From Gymnopilus junonius (lineage: Eukaryota; Basidiomycota; Agaricomycetes; Agaricales; Galerinaceae), in NCBI GenBank assembly GCA_015501075.1, contig JADNYJ010000483.1, positions 1 through 23,454 on the forward strand: a stretch of 23,454 nt of DNA. Reading direction: 5' to 3'. Numbering within the stretch: the stretch's first letter is position 1; each line of letters opens with the position of its first letter. Positions 8,189 through 18,664 of this stretch are shown here, one piece after another. Below the pieces are notes generated by a model, which was not told where the DNA came from, made no database searches, and saw only the letters and a program-made list of their open reading frames with translations. The position numbers and the translations under genes are program-made.

Positions 8189-8332
8189 ATGGCCTCTTCA
8201 CTACCCCGCCGTCGCCGGATTCGCAGCATCGTTATCTCCCGCGCGAGTCTGATGATGAAGATGGAGATACTGCCTCCCAGCGATCTATATCCCTGTCGTC
8301 GCCACCTCGTTCCCGACAGAATTCTATTATGA
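8189..8332 (+). other. Upstream ORF ending in ATGA at the first in-frame AVL9 ATG
   Basis: The ATG at 8189 sits in a strong start context (ACAACCATGG) and opens 47 codons to the TGA at 8330-8332. That TGA overlaps the first in-frame AVL9 ATG (8329) as ATGA. The peptide is Arg-rich at its start and not recognisable. The overlapping AVL9 frame reads a Ser/Asp-rich sequence (DDEDGDTASQRSISLSS) that looks like real AVL9 N-terminus, so the ATG at 8189 may instead be the AVL9 start followed by an unseen indel, or a regulatory upstream ORF. Confidence 0.4.
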
Positions 8333-11300
8333 GCGACCCTCGCCAGTCATTCGCCACACAAAGTTCCGGCTCGGCTTCAGCTTCGAACAGAGAGTCGAAT
8401 GCCTTTTCGGATTTTCATATGAATCTAAATGGCGTCAAGGAAACTCCAGCTTCGTCAGTGGCTCCTTCAGTACTTGAGGAAGAGGCAAGGGAATTTAAGC
8501 CAGTCACCTATCCTCCGAGTCCACCTAGTAGAGATGATGCCGTGTCTGTATCATCTTTTGCTTCTACTTCTTCAAGGAAGGCTCGTCCGGAGTCACTATT
8601 GATCAATCCGACGGCTGAACCATTGGTCTTAGGCGTTGCTCTTGTGGATTTTAATCACCTTGTATGTCTTCTTACTTTCAATCACTCCTGGAGGTCTGTA
8701 TGTTTAATGGATAGGAGTATTAGGTCGGGCCACGTATAGAATACTCGAAAGGTGACATATTTGAGGACGACGAAGTAGCCAAGATTCTTCCCTTCCTTGC
8801 TCTTCCGGACGGTGCTCATTTGGTGAGCTGCTTTACAGCACTTGTATAATCATACTCTAATTTTGACAGAGCTCCGAAGATTATTCCTACTTTCATCTCG
8901 TGAAACCTGGTCCAAGGCCGACTACAGTATTTGGCATTTCGTGCGTCGCGTGCCACCTGCTGCTATTGACATAGGCTCACCTTTCAACAGATGTAATCAA
9001 CAAATTGCGGCGTCCAGTCTCCTTGTGAAGGGCCCAGATGTGACTCGATCGACTGTGCAGAAAGCTGTCGTGGTTTTAGCTTCGAAACCCGTCTTTGGCC
9101 CCATACGGTTTGTTTTTGTTACGTTCTAGTCGCCCTCGGGCTAAACGACCTCCAGGGAGAAATTACGTGTTGTAACGACTGCGCTTTTCCTTCAAAGGCT
9201 TGTTTCCTCTCCAGATCTACATGTCATTGTTTACTTATCCAACCTTGCTTTAATCAGGGATTTCCGGGATGCAAGCATTCTTGATGACTTTGGATCTTCT
9301 CTGGAACTATCATTGCGAACACAACTCACAGAGAGTGGGCTGTATATGGGTACGTCATTTGAAAAATATTTCAGTTTGTTGCCCATCTGACATTATGCAG
9401 GTACGAGCATGTAGGTATCTCGATACTTTTCTGCTCCGACTGCAGCCTAAATTTTAGGTCATCATGAAGACGAGACCTTGTGCACACATTCAGACAAAAG
9501 ACCTTGGTACTAGTTAAAGCACTTATATTACAAAAAAGGGTAAGCTGTCAGGGTGATACCGTGAGTTTTGTGCTGGCTGACATGGACATAGATCATGTTT
9601 TATGGATACCCTGTCGAGAAACTTTGTACATACCAATATTCACTCGTCTCGTTACTGCCTGGTAAATTTCCTCCAGCCATTACGGATGCAATTCTAAATA
9701 CCATCCCTATTGCTTAGGTTTATTACAAACGCTGGACGATTGCGGTTCACCTCCTCTGGCAGCCCGTGCACCTACACTAGCGCCACCTACTTCATTACGA
9801 ACATCTGATCAGAAGAGTATGTTGGCCTTTATGGGCTTACCTCTTGATATATTTGGCAAGGTCAGTTAAAAATTAAGTACTCTTGTGATCCGACTCATTG
9901 CCAACGCTTCTTCTTCAGGATTCATTCTTCCAGCCATATCTACCTCTTCAACAAATTGACATGATTAAAAACACGCCCAGCTGGCTCTGTGGCTGTACAA
10001 ACTCCATCATTTGCCAACAAAGTGAAATAGATTTACTAGTTAACGTATGCCATCTTTCCCGTCTATTTTTTCGACTTTTGCTAATGACGTACTTAGATAG
10101 AGACGGGAGTATTCGAGTTCCGAGATGCTAGGCTGGAACGGTCAGCTGGACTGACCCCAGCTGATAGAAAGTGGATGGACGATATTTTGACCGATGTTCA
10201 CGAAAATTGGCATGCAGATAGTACACCGCATACTTCGGGAATGCAACAGTTCAAAGGTAGTGATGATTATCTGCGAAGCAAGGTACTTTCATTTAACGTC
10301 TCTGGTAAACCCTGCAACTCAACAATGATTGAATTTCAAGTTCGAGGAATATGTTTCAGCTGCTCTGTCGTCAGTCAAATACCGGGACTTCATAGCCAAA
10401 GGCGAGAATGGTGGAGTAATGATTACTGGAGGGACTGGTAAGTCCTCAATTCGATCATGTACAGCAAATTGAATGTCCAATCCATTGGTGTAGGTGGTAA
10501 TCCGAACTCCACAGAAGATTTTAATCCTTTATGGATTTCGGAGTTCAAGAGGACAAATGCTTACGCAGTATGGGAGAGAATAACAGATCCTCTTCTTTTC
10601 GACATTGTAGAGCCTCGGTGAGTCATGTGTAGGCTTTTAAATCTAACAGAATTTGTCTGATCAATATTTTTAGACATCCATGCAATGAAAGACCATCGGT
10701 TGTGGCTGACATTGGACTCCGTCTGCAAGAAGGGATTCAAGAGTTGAAGCTGGAACAACAATTGGCTCCTGCACGTGAAGCCGTTGCGCGAACGCTGACC
10801 GTCGGGTCAACAAGTTTCTTCAAAGCAGTTGAAGGTGTCCGAGAGCGCTGGACTCAACGTACCAATAGCAGTCCTGCTCCGTCAATCCATAACGATGATT
10901 CTGCAAGCAGATCATCTCGGGCAAGCACGCCGCCTGTGGAAGTGTCTAAAGCCGACATCGAAGATGCTCCACGGACTGCGAGACCCAGTGACTATGTGAC
11001 CCCCGGTAAAAACCTAAGGCCATTCTCATTAACGAGCACAAACTCTCTTCCTGCAGAGTCTCCGGCGACTAGTCCAATCGGTGCTTTGCAGAGCCCTCTT
11101 AAGCCTCTATCAGCATGGGGTACAGGGTTTGGGTCGTTTTTATCGGCGAAGACGACAAGATTTTCGATGGCATTAAAGTCACCAAACACTGCCAGACCAG
11201 GGGATGCACCTCCATTACCTTTCCCTCACACGCCTCAGGGAATGACGCATGAGCAATTTGGTTCACCGGAAGGATCGCCGTTGTTCAATGGCATGAGCCC

Positions 11301-11490
11301 TGGGATAAGCCCTACAGGAGAGGCTGACGCAATGGCCCCAGCAAGCATTGCGAGTGTCTTGAGTGCTAGCATGTCTGAGCAGACTGTGGTTCCTTCAATA
11401 TCGGTCTCGGATAATGGGCAGCTTGAAAAGTATGAAGAGGAGCACCAGCAGGAGCAGGAAACAGCAGACGAGGGTTTCAAGGTTCTATAG
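8329..11490 (+). CDS. AVL9: AVL9-type DENN-like protein of late secretory transport (15 exons)
   Basis: Exons: 8329-8661, 8724-8822, 8870-8940, 8991-9107, 9156-9197, 9258-9349, 9401-9410, 9470-9539, 9592-9661, 9718-9860, 9919-10044, 10097-10282, 10341-10437, 10494-10617 and 10674-11490, giving 798 residues. AVL9 proteins act in exocytic vesicle transport at the late Golgi; the fold is DENN-like. Landmarks are GVALVDFNHLVGPRIEYS (from about residue 103), LPFLALPDGAHLSSEDYSYF, FGISCNQQI, DVTRSTVQKAVVVLA, DFRDASILDDF, RQKTLVLVKALILQKR, MFYGYPVEKLC, YLPLQQIDMI, ETGVFEFRDARL and TNAYAVWERITDPLL. The last 200 residues are Ser/Pro-rich with an acidic, Gln-rich end. The start is uncertain: the frame continues upstream with AVL9-like sequence but has no ATG. 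Exon 5 ends at a GC donor and exon 7 is only 10 nt. Confidence 0.9.
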
Positions 11491-13505
11491 CATTTTTATG
11501 TTAGGTATGCACTTATAATGTCGTCTTGCAAATCACATCACTCGTAAAATCTTCTCATAATGTTGCTCAGTTCATCAGAGGTCACTTGGTCACTACTTTC
11601 TTAAGTCTTTCTACCTTGTGCAGCTTGTGCCAAGCTCGGCCCATGGCAAGCGTGAGACCATCCATCAGACTGGGCTGGGCATTTCCCGCGCCTTTCTTTG
11701 CTGACCTCGCCAAGACCTCGCCTCTTCCACTTTCTGAGATGAAGCAATCAGCCTTCGCAGACCTTCCTGCTGAGCTTCTGTTCAGCATATTCGACCATTC
11801 GGAGTCTGAGGACCTCATAAATGTTGCCCAGTCCTGCCGCCGACTCAATCTTATGGCATTGCCAATTATCATGGAAAGAGCAGGCTTTCCAGAACCCGAA
11901 AAAATATACGTCGTCAAGCTTGCACGGAGGGTTCATTGTGACGAATTGGCTCCTCTTATCCTCAAAATTTCATTAAATACCATGGACAAATTCTCTTGTG
12001 TTTTATTCGAGAAACGTTCTAGAGCCCTGGTTGGACAGTTTGAGGACCCAGCTTCTCAAATTTCAGATTTTACTCACAATATTCGTCGTGTCAATCGACT
12101 TATTTCACGACTTTCCTCAATTGGGTCTGTAACCCTCATCATTGCTTCGCAGGGTAGCCCGTGGTTTACTCGGCGTGATGTTGTTCAACCCTTCGCAGAT
12201 GCGGTTCTGGACATGATGAAGGTATCTATTCAAAGATCGTGCACTGCTTTCCAAATCCTACACTGTCATCCGGGCACGGTTTCCATACATACACCTTACA
12301 AATTCGAACTTGTAAATGGTGTCCAAGTCAAAAACTTGGGCCATTCTCTGGCGAAACGCCTTTTCCCGTCTCTTGCTGAAGGGTACCTACACGGAGATGG
12401 TTGGAAATATCGGAAAGTACGCCTGCCGAATGCAGTCCCTCAACTTACTTCTTCCATTCCAATGAAGAGTAATCTGACAAATTTTGACATTAATTGTGAT
12501 TTACTACTCGTTCCACCATTTTCAACATGGACATTTGCGTTGATGAAATCGTCTCCGATAACCGAGTTGACCTTGTCAGTTCCAGATTTTGTGACTGAGG
12601 AAGAGTTACAACACTACATCCTACCCAACATTACAGCTTCGCTACCAAAATTACAGGGGATTAGGTTGGCCTTCCACCGGAGCCTCATTCTGGCTATTGT
12701 GGAAAAGCTCCCTTTCTTTCCGCTTCTTCAAAGGGTCACGTTTGCATTGCCGTCCTTCACAGGCTCATTCTCTGAAGCACCGGCTAAACCACTGACGGAA
12801 ATTGAACTGCCTCTTCTTGTTTCGTTCACAGGGTCTGCAGATCAAGCAGCCTATCTTTTTCGAAACTCGGCCGTGTCTCCTAACCTCCAATTCGTCAATA
12901 TTATCATTGACTACAATACTGAACCTGGATATGGGCTCCTCGCAAGAAGTTTCTCCAATCTAGGTGGCGCCTTTCCTAGAGGTAGCGCAACACCATGCAT
13001 TAGCGTCTGCCTCACAAATTACGGGCACCTGCCGGACACATGGACAACAATCGAGGCGGTCCGCGACCATTACGCTCAGCCTTTCAAATATGTCTCTCGC
13101 CTCACGCTTGACCTGCCACGGTTTGCTGTCGAAACCAGCGAAGATTTTTCCAAGCAAATTTATGCAGCCATTGCTTGGATTGACATGTTCAGGGGATTGA
13201 AACATCTTACCGTCACACTGATCGACTCCATGTCCATAGAAACACGCCGCGAAATGATGATAGATGCAGTGAACGCTGAATTCCCTGCCATAGAAATTTT
13301 TACCAATGTCGTGAATCTTGCCAATCCTCGCGATAACAGAAGTCACTACCATTGGTCGAATGTTCAAGATTCATGGGTAAGAGGAACTAGCGAGATACCG
13401 ACTATGCCATTTTTCCTTCCTCCAACACCCAGTTCATATATGTGTTCCCATTTCTAGATGTTAGCATTGGAGTCACTAAATATTCATATGGGGTGCATGT
13501 AACCT
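11115..13505 (+). repeat. Tandem duplication unit 1 (AVL9 3' end plus F-box gene)
   Basis: This unit runs from the last third of AVL9 exon 15 to just past the F-box stop. Unit 2 (about 13515-15725) begins nearly where this one ends. Clear anchors are the PLPFPHT and SPEGxPLF coding segments, ADEGFxV at the AVL9 end, an exact 23-nt match across the AVL9 stop (11488-11510 with 13780-13802) and the full length of the F-box gene. Edges are approximate. Confidence 0.75.
11643..13457 (+). CDS. F-box protein, intact tandem copy 1
   Basis: A single open frame of 604 residues from the ATG at 11643; the ATG at 11739 (572 residues) is also possible and lies just before the F-box. The F-box is at residues about 37-80 (FADLPAELLFSIFDH, then DLINVAQSCRRLNLMALPI). 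F-box proteins usually bind Skp1 and bring substrates to SCF ubiquitin ligases. The rest has loosely repeated Leu-rich segments (LTELTLS-like, RVTFALP, SRLTLDLPRF) of the kind seen in divergent LRR-containing mushroom F-box proteins, and a conserved SHYHWSN...DSWVRG end. It starts only about 150 bp after the AVL9 stop, so its promoter must lie in or next to the AVL9 3' end. A second, broken copy follows. Confidence 0.8.
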   Translation: MASVRPSIRLGWAFPAPFFADLAKTSPLPLSEMKQSAFADLPAELLFSIFDHSESEDLINVAQSCRRLNLMALPIIMERAGFPEPEKIYVVKLARRVHCDELAPLILKISLNTMDKFSCVLFEKRSRALVGQFEDPASQISDFTHNIRRVNRLISRLSSIGSVTLIIASQGSPWFTRRDVVQPFADAVLDMMKVSIQRSCTAFQILHCHPGTVSIHTPYKFELVNGVQVKNLGHSLAKRLFPSLAEGYLHGDGWKYRKVRLPNAVPQLTSSIPMKSNLTNFDINCDLLLVPPFSTWTFALMKSSPITELTLSVPDFVTEEELQHYILPNITASLPKLQGIRLAFHRSLILAIVEKLPFFPLLQRVTFALPSFTGSFSEAPAKPLTEIELPLLVSFTGSADQAAYLFRNSAVSPNLQFVNIIIDYNTEPGYGLLARSFSNLGGAFPRGSATPCISVCLTNYGHLPDTWTTIEAVRDHYAQPFKYVSRLTLDLPRFAVETSEDFSKQIYAAIAWIDMFRGLKHLTVTLIDSMSIETRREMMIDAVNAEFPAIEIFTNVVNLANPRDNRSHYHWSNVQDSWVRGTSEIPTMPFFLPPTPSSYMCSHF

Positions 13506-13514
13506 CTATCTGCC

Positions 13515-13790
13515 TGTGGAATAAGGTTCAGGCTGTTCGTATCAAAAATGGCAAGACTCTCAATGTACTAATTGAATTCACCAAATATTACGAGGCCAGG
13601 GAAGCAGCGCCATTACCTTTTCCTCACACATCACCCGAAGGGCCGCTGTTGTTCAAAACGAACATACAGCCAAAAGAAAACGATACAATAACCCCGGCGA
13701 CTGAATACTGATTCCTTCGGAAGCATGAAGAGGATCACTAGCAGGAGTAAATGAGAGCAGATGAGGGTTTCGAGGTCTTTAGCATTTTTA
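13515..13790 (+). pseudogene. Duplicated relic of AVL9 3' end
   Basis: It reads as a decayed copy of AVL9 exon 15. Segments matching AAPLPFPHT...SPEGPLLF align with DAPPLPFPHT...SPEGSPLF of AVL9, and ADEGFEVF with ADEGFKVL. The AVL9 TAG and following bases are preserved at 13780-13782. Parts are deleted and frames shift, and it has no promoter or upstream exons, so it is not a gene. Confidence 0.75.
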
Positions 13791-13945
13791 TGTTAGGTAT
13801 GCGTTTTACTGTCGTCTTGCAAATGACGTCGCTCCTAAAGTGTTCTGATAATGTTACTCATCAGTCTATCAAAGGTCGCCCGTCACCTATAGCTGCTCAT
13901 ACTCATTCTGCATGTATTTTGCCCAATCTTGATGGCTTGTCTGGC

Positions 13946-15680
13946 ATGCGTGAGACAATCAGCTACTCGTTTCCAGTAGCATGGGTGTCTTTGCTGACTG
14001 GACACCTCCCTGCAGAACTTCTGTTCAGCATATTCGACCATTTGGCGTATAAAGACCTCATAAACGTCGCTCAGCTATGTCGCAGACTCAATCTTATGGC
14101 ATTGCCAATTGTCTTGGACAGAGCGGGCTTTCCAGAACCCGAGAAAATATATGCCGTTAAGCTCGGGCGGCGAGCCCATTATGACGAATTGACACTCCTC
14201 GCCCTTAATTTTTCGTTATCCACCTTGGGCGAATTCTCTTGTGTTCTGTCCGACAGGCGCTTTTGGGACGATCTTGAAAGCCCAGCTTCACAAATTTCAG
14301 ATTTTACTCGCAATATCCATCGCGTCGTTCGACTTATCTCTCGGCTTTCCTCTATCCGCTCCGTGACTCTCGCCATTGCATCATGGGGCAGCCCGTGGCT
14401 CATTCGGCCTGACGTCGCCAAGCTCTTCACAGATGCAGTCCTGGACATGGTTAAGGCATCTATTCAAAAATCATGTACGGCTTTCAAAATTCTGCACTGT
14501 CATTCGGACACGAACTCCAGGTATACACCTTATAAATTTAAACTCATCAATGGCAATCAAGTGAAGAATCTGGGACGGTCTTTGGCGAAACACATTTTCC
14601 CGTCTGTTGCTGGCAAGTATCTGCAAGGAGATGGCTTGAAAAGTACGCACGCCGAATGCAGTTCCTCAACTTACTTCCATTCCAATGAAGAGTAATCTGA
14701 CAAATCTTGACATTAATTGTGATTTATTACTCGTTCCACTATTCTCAACATGGACGTTTGCATTGATGAAATCGTCTCCGATAACCGAGTTGACCTTGTC
14801 GGTTCCAGAATTTATGACTCAGGAAGAGCCACAGCATTATTTCCTACCCCACATTGTAGCTTCCCTACCAAATTACAGGGGATTAGGTTGGCCTTTCGCA
14901 GGAGCTACCCCCTGGCATCTGTTGTCGAGAGGCTGCCTTTTTTTCCGCTTTTAAAGAGGGTCACGTTTGCACTGACATCCTCTCCTGATTCACTATTTGA
15001 GACCTCGGATACATCTGTGACCGGAAACGAACTTCCTCATCTTGTTTCCTTCACAGGCTCCGCAGGATAAGCTACTTATCTTTGCCAACTTTCGGCTGCT
15101 TACCCTAGCCTTCAATTTATCAATAGCATCATTGACTATAGCACTAGACCAGTGTATACGGTCCTAGCAAGAAGTTTCTCCACTCTAGACGCCGCCTTTT
15201 CTAGCAGGAACATTACACCGTGCATAAGCGTCTGCCTCATAAATCATGGGTATCGGCCGGACACTTGGACGGCAATTCAGGAACTTCACGAGCATTTTGC
15301 TAAGCCTTTCGAATGCGTCTCTTGCCTTACACTTGCCTCGCCACGGTTCCCTGTTGAGAGTAGCAAAGAATTTTCTAAACAGATCGAATCCACTATTGCC
15401 TGGCTCGACATGTTCAGGGGATTGAACATCTTACCCTCGTCCTGGTTGAAGCAGAATCCCTGCAATTCGCCGGAAAAGAATGATAGCTGCTGTGAATGCT
15501 GAATTTCCTACTGTAGAAATCTCCATCAATGTCGTGGATCCTTCCAATACTCATGACAATAGTGGTCACTACCATTGGTCGAATGCTCCAGATTCATGGG
15601 TAAGAGGGACTCGCGAGGTACCGACTATGCCATTTTTCCTTCCTCCAACGTGTGATTCATATACGTGCTCCCGTTTTTAG
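13946..15680 (+). pseudogene. F-box protein, decayed tandem copy 2
   Basis: It matches copy 1 from the F-box (HLPAELLFSIFDH, DLINVAQLCRRLNLMALPI) to the last residues (HYHWSN...SWVRGT...MPFFLPP). Relative to copy 1 it has lost about 47 nt just before the F-box, 8 nt near 14637-14643 (frameshift), one A of a run of four near 14869-14872 (frameshift), a net single base at 15421-15430 and another between 15438 and 15485. A TAA stands at 15068-15070 where copy 1 has a CAA glutamine codon. Only an N-terminal fragment of about 250 residues that keeps the F-box could be made. Splicing cannot easily repair this many lesions. Confidence 0.85.
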
Positions 15681-15725
15681 AGCTGTTAACATCGATGACT
15701 GTTGAATAGTGAAATATGGTGCCCG

Positions 15726-16529
15726 AAACTTCCCCATCAAGGTAGTCGACTAGCCCTAGTCAATGTCAGCCTCGTAGATACCTTCCGGAATATTAGTACT
15801 ACTTATCTGGACTCGTAGGACAAGTAGATTGAATGCAAGCTTGAGTGCACAATATCTGGTGCAAATACCCAGTTATGACAGCCATGCCTCACAGACTTAG
15901 AGACGGGAAACAGAAAAGCTTTGCAGAATCACGCACTGTACGCTTAGAATTGTCCAGAGGCTTGAAGTGTCGAATCAGATTGAGATTATGAGTGACAGGG
16001 GTTTCCTCGACGCGTTGTGTGCTCACGTGCGCTGCTGCACTTTCTGATGCCGTAAATTTCTGAATCTTCAGTGAATCTGCACCCTGCCTATCATGTACTC
16101 TAAACTCTCTCCATTATCACTCGGCCCACATCCATTCCGACTGTTCTATCGGATGAAAAATGGCACCGACTCTTGAATCCCTGGGGTTCAGTTGAAGCGT
16201 GTTCACCTGTCGCGCATACTCCTTCATTTGCCGATCTGATTCTGCAGTTCCTAGAATTATGTGCCTTTATGTGCCTTATTCCCAGACATAGCACAAGAGT
16301 CAGCGGCGGCTCTCGAGGTCTCCAGTTTCCATTCAAAGGTTAGACCTTGAAGCCTTGAGGACACGTTTCTCTACCCTTACTCTGCGTGCCTTCGACCGAC
16401 AAGCCCCATCCTGAAGTAATGTCAACGAATCTGTCAAAGGCCTGTAACCCCGCTGTCAGTCTTCATTATCCCTTGCGTTATTACGGTGCCTTTCGCTCCT
16501 TTCGTGACGATTCAAATCCAGGATGAAGA
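15726..16529. other. Intergenic, about 800 bp, nothing recognised
   Basis: No frame with family motifs, no repeat matching elsewhere in the window and no structured RNA signal was seen. The right end is promoter DNA of the HET gene. Confidence 0.5.
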
Positions 16530-16537
16530 TATATAAA
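16530..16537 (+). promoter_or_regulatory. TATA box candidate of HET gene
   Basis: TATATAAA lies 72 bp before the HET-gene ATG, a normal distance for a fungal core promoter followed by a short C-rich leader. Confidence 0.5.
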
Positions 16538-16608
16538 TCTCGACTCTGCTAAATGCCAACCATATCCAGCCTCCCTTAACTCAAATCCTCACTCGTAACA
16601 TTATCGTG

Positions 16609-18664
16609 ATGAAACTTTGCGATCTCTGCCGTCTAATACCCATCGAGAAACCACCCTCTTTGCCCAAAACATATCTCGACAATGGCCCTCAAACCCAAGG
16701 CGGAGACCTTCTTTTCATCGAATACCGTGATGAGAACAACCCACCTCCTCAGGGTTTTGGATACCACCACTACCCTTCCGAGAGCCAATTAAAAGAGTCC
16801 GCCAAGACTTGTGATCTGTGCCGTTTGATCTACGATGAGTTCACTAGGATTATCACAAAAATGCCCTGGCCTTCGCGAGATGATGGGTTTTTTATCACAG
16901 CGCGAGAGACTAATCAGCAGGGATTCTTGGTCTGGATTTTTGGGGAGAAAGGAAATATACGAAGGGTTGGTGCTTTTGGTGCTGGCGTCAGAAATGGTAT
17001 GCTTTGCCAAACTGCTTATTACTCCAAGTCTAATACATCTATCTATAGGGGCTGGCTCCCTTTCGTCTATCTTTAGAGGCCATCCGATCCATAAAGATTC
17101 CTCTGATCAAACCGCCAGCAACATCGTCAAGCAATGGGTCCAGCATTGTACTCAACATCACACATTGTGCGGCCCCCCGGAAGGGTTGAACGCACCATTA
17201 CCCAGCAGAGTCATCGATGTCGGTACCTCACCCGGTGAAGCCAAGCTTATAGAGACCCACGGCACCATGAAAGGCTACTACACCAGCCTCAGCTATTCAT
17301 GGGGAATCCCACCTCATTCCTACAAGCTCACCCGGAGCAACCTCTCCACATATAAATCTGCCATAAAATTCTCTGACGAGATCCCTCGTACAATCGTAGA
17401 TGCGATCGATCTTACGAGACTCCTCGGGATTCGCTATATATGGGTCGATGCCCTCTGCATCATGCAGGATAGTGACACCGACTGGGGGAATGAAAGCGCT
17501 AAAATGCTCAACTACTACGGCAACGCGTACCTCACCATATCTGCAGCTGCATCAGACAGTTCCTACAAGGGTATATTCAACAAACGAGACACTCCGCCTA
17601 CTACAGTTATTCCATTTATATCCGAAAGCGGATCAGAAGGCATTCTTACCATTTCCACGTTAGACCCCGACAAAGAGAATACCCAGGCGGATTACTACAT
17701 TCTTGCAGGCAATCCCATCGTCGATCGAGCATGGACGCTACAGGAACGGATTCTGAGTACCCGCACTCTCATATATGCCAAGGACCAGATGTACTACGAG
17801 TGCAATGAGCACTTTTTAAGCGAGGATGGCCTTCTTGTCCACGGATGTGGATCCAGCATCGACCCCAAGACAAAGAAACTTGAATTCTTCAGTACTACCG
17901 AGAAGCAAAATCTTCGTGAAATGTGGAACAACCTCGTGCAAGATTATGGTGAACGCGAGATGTACAACCCCGATAATGACATATTCGTCGCGATTTCTGG
18001 ACTGGCCGAGAAATTGGGGACCCTCTTTAAAGACGACACGTATGTTGCTGGCCTGTGGAAGACAGAGTTGCTTCAGCTCTTATTCTGGTCTTCGGCCAAT
18101 GGTGGCCCTCCACTGCAGGACGTCTGGCCGCCTGTTAAATATCGTGCGCCATCGTGGTCTTGGGCAAGTATCAAGGGGACTATATGTAATCCAGATGACC
18201 GAATCTATTCGTCAGAAATGTACGCTACTTACGTTGACCACAAAGTCACCCTCAAGGAGGAGAACCATCCTTATGGCCGAATTTCTGATGCCTATATAAC
18301 ACTGAATGTACCAAAGCTTGTCCACCTCCAACTGATTGGATCACCTCGTCAGGGTGGAAAGTGGGCTCTTTGGGAGGATCCGACCAAGAAGATAATTTCA
18401 GTGGACCTCACTTGGGACTCCGACACTTGGGCATCTCCACAGTTAGAAAGCCTTGACATGTATGCCCTAGTGTTGGCTCGAAACGTTCCACCCAAGGAGG
18501 AAAGCTCCACCGAAATTTACTACCTCTGCCTTCTCGTTACGCCAGTGAGTGGGCGCACTAGCTGTTGTCGGATTGGTACTGTGTGGCTCGAAGAGCATGC
18601 CATGGGAAACCATGCACCGCGGTACACTGACAAATCCGAGTATGTGGATGTAACGTTAATTTAG
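16609..18664 (+). CDS. HET-domain protein (2 exons)
   Basis: Exons 16609-16996 and 17049-18664, joined by a 52-nt intron with donor GTATGC, branch-like CTAAT and acceptor CTATAG, give 667 residues. HET (PF06985) proteins act in self/non-self recognition and programmed cell death in filamentous fungi. The HET core spans residues about 206-310: YYTSLSYSWG, TIVDAIDLTRLLGIRYIWVDALCI and AKMLNYYGNAYLTISAAASD. RAWTLQERILSTRTLIY follows at 356-372 and APSWSWASIKG later, both usual companions. The N-terminus has two CDLCRLI motifs (Cys4/Cys7 and Cys68/Cys71) with a His pair at 53-54, possibly a zinc site. There is no NACHT, WD or ankyrin region. The ATG is the first in a TATA-driven leader. Confidence 0.92.

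Larger units (their letters stand above)
13515..15725 (+). repeat. Tandem duplication unit 2 (decayed)
   Basis: Second copy of the AVL9-tail plus F-box segment, in direct orientation and adjacent to unit 1. It has many substitutions and several small deletions relative to unit 1. Homology fades about 45 bp after the F-box stop, near 15722, as in unit 1 near 13500. Confidence 0.75.

Noticed and set aside
10561..10761. Minus-strand frame within AVL9 exons 14-15
   Set aside because: The plus strand encodes the conserved TNAYAVWERITDPLL segment of AVL9 there.
11526..11642. Extension of the F-box frame upstream of 11643
   Set aside because: It would need a TTG start and the sequence is not supported by the duplicate; it is more likely leader DNA.
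13751..13945. Fusion of the AVL9-tail relic with F-box copy 2
   Set aside because: The open frame crosses the duplicated AVL9 stop region only because of lost bases. It does not represent a real fused gene.
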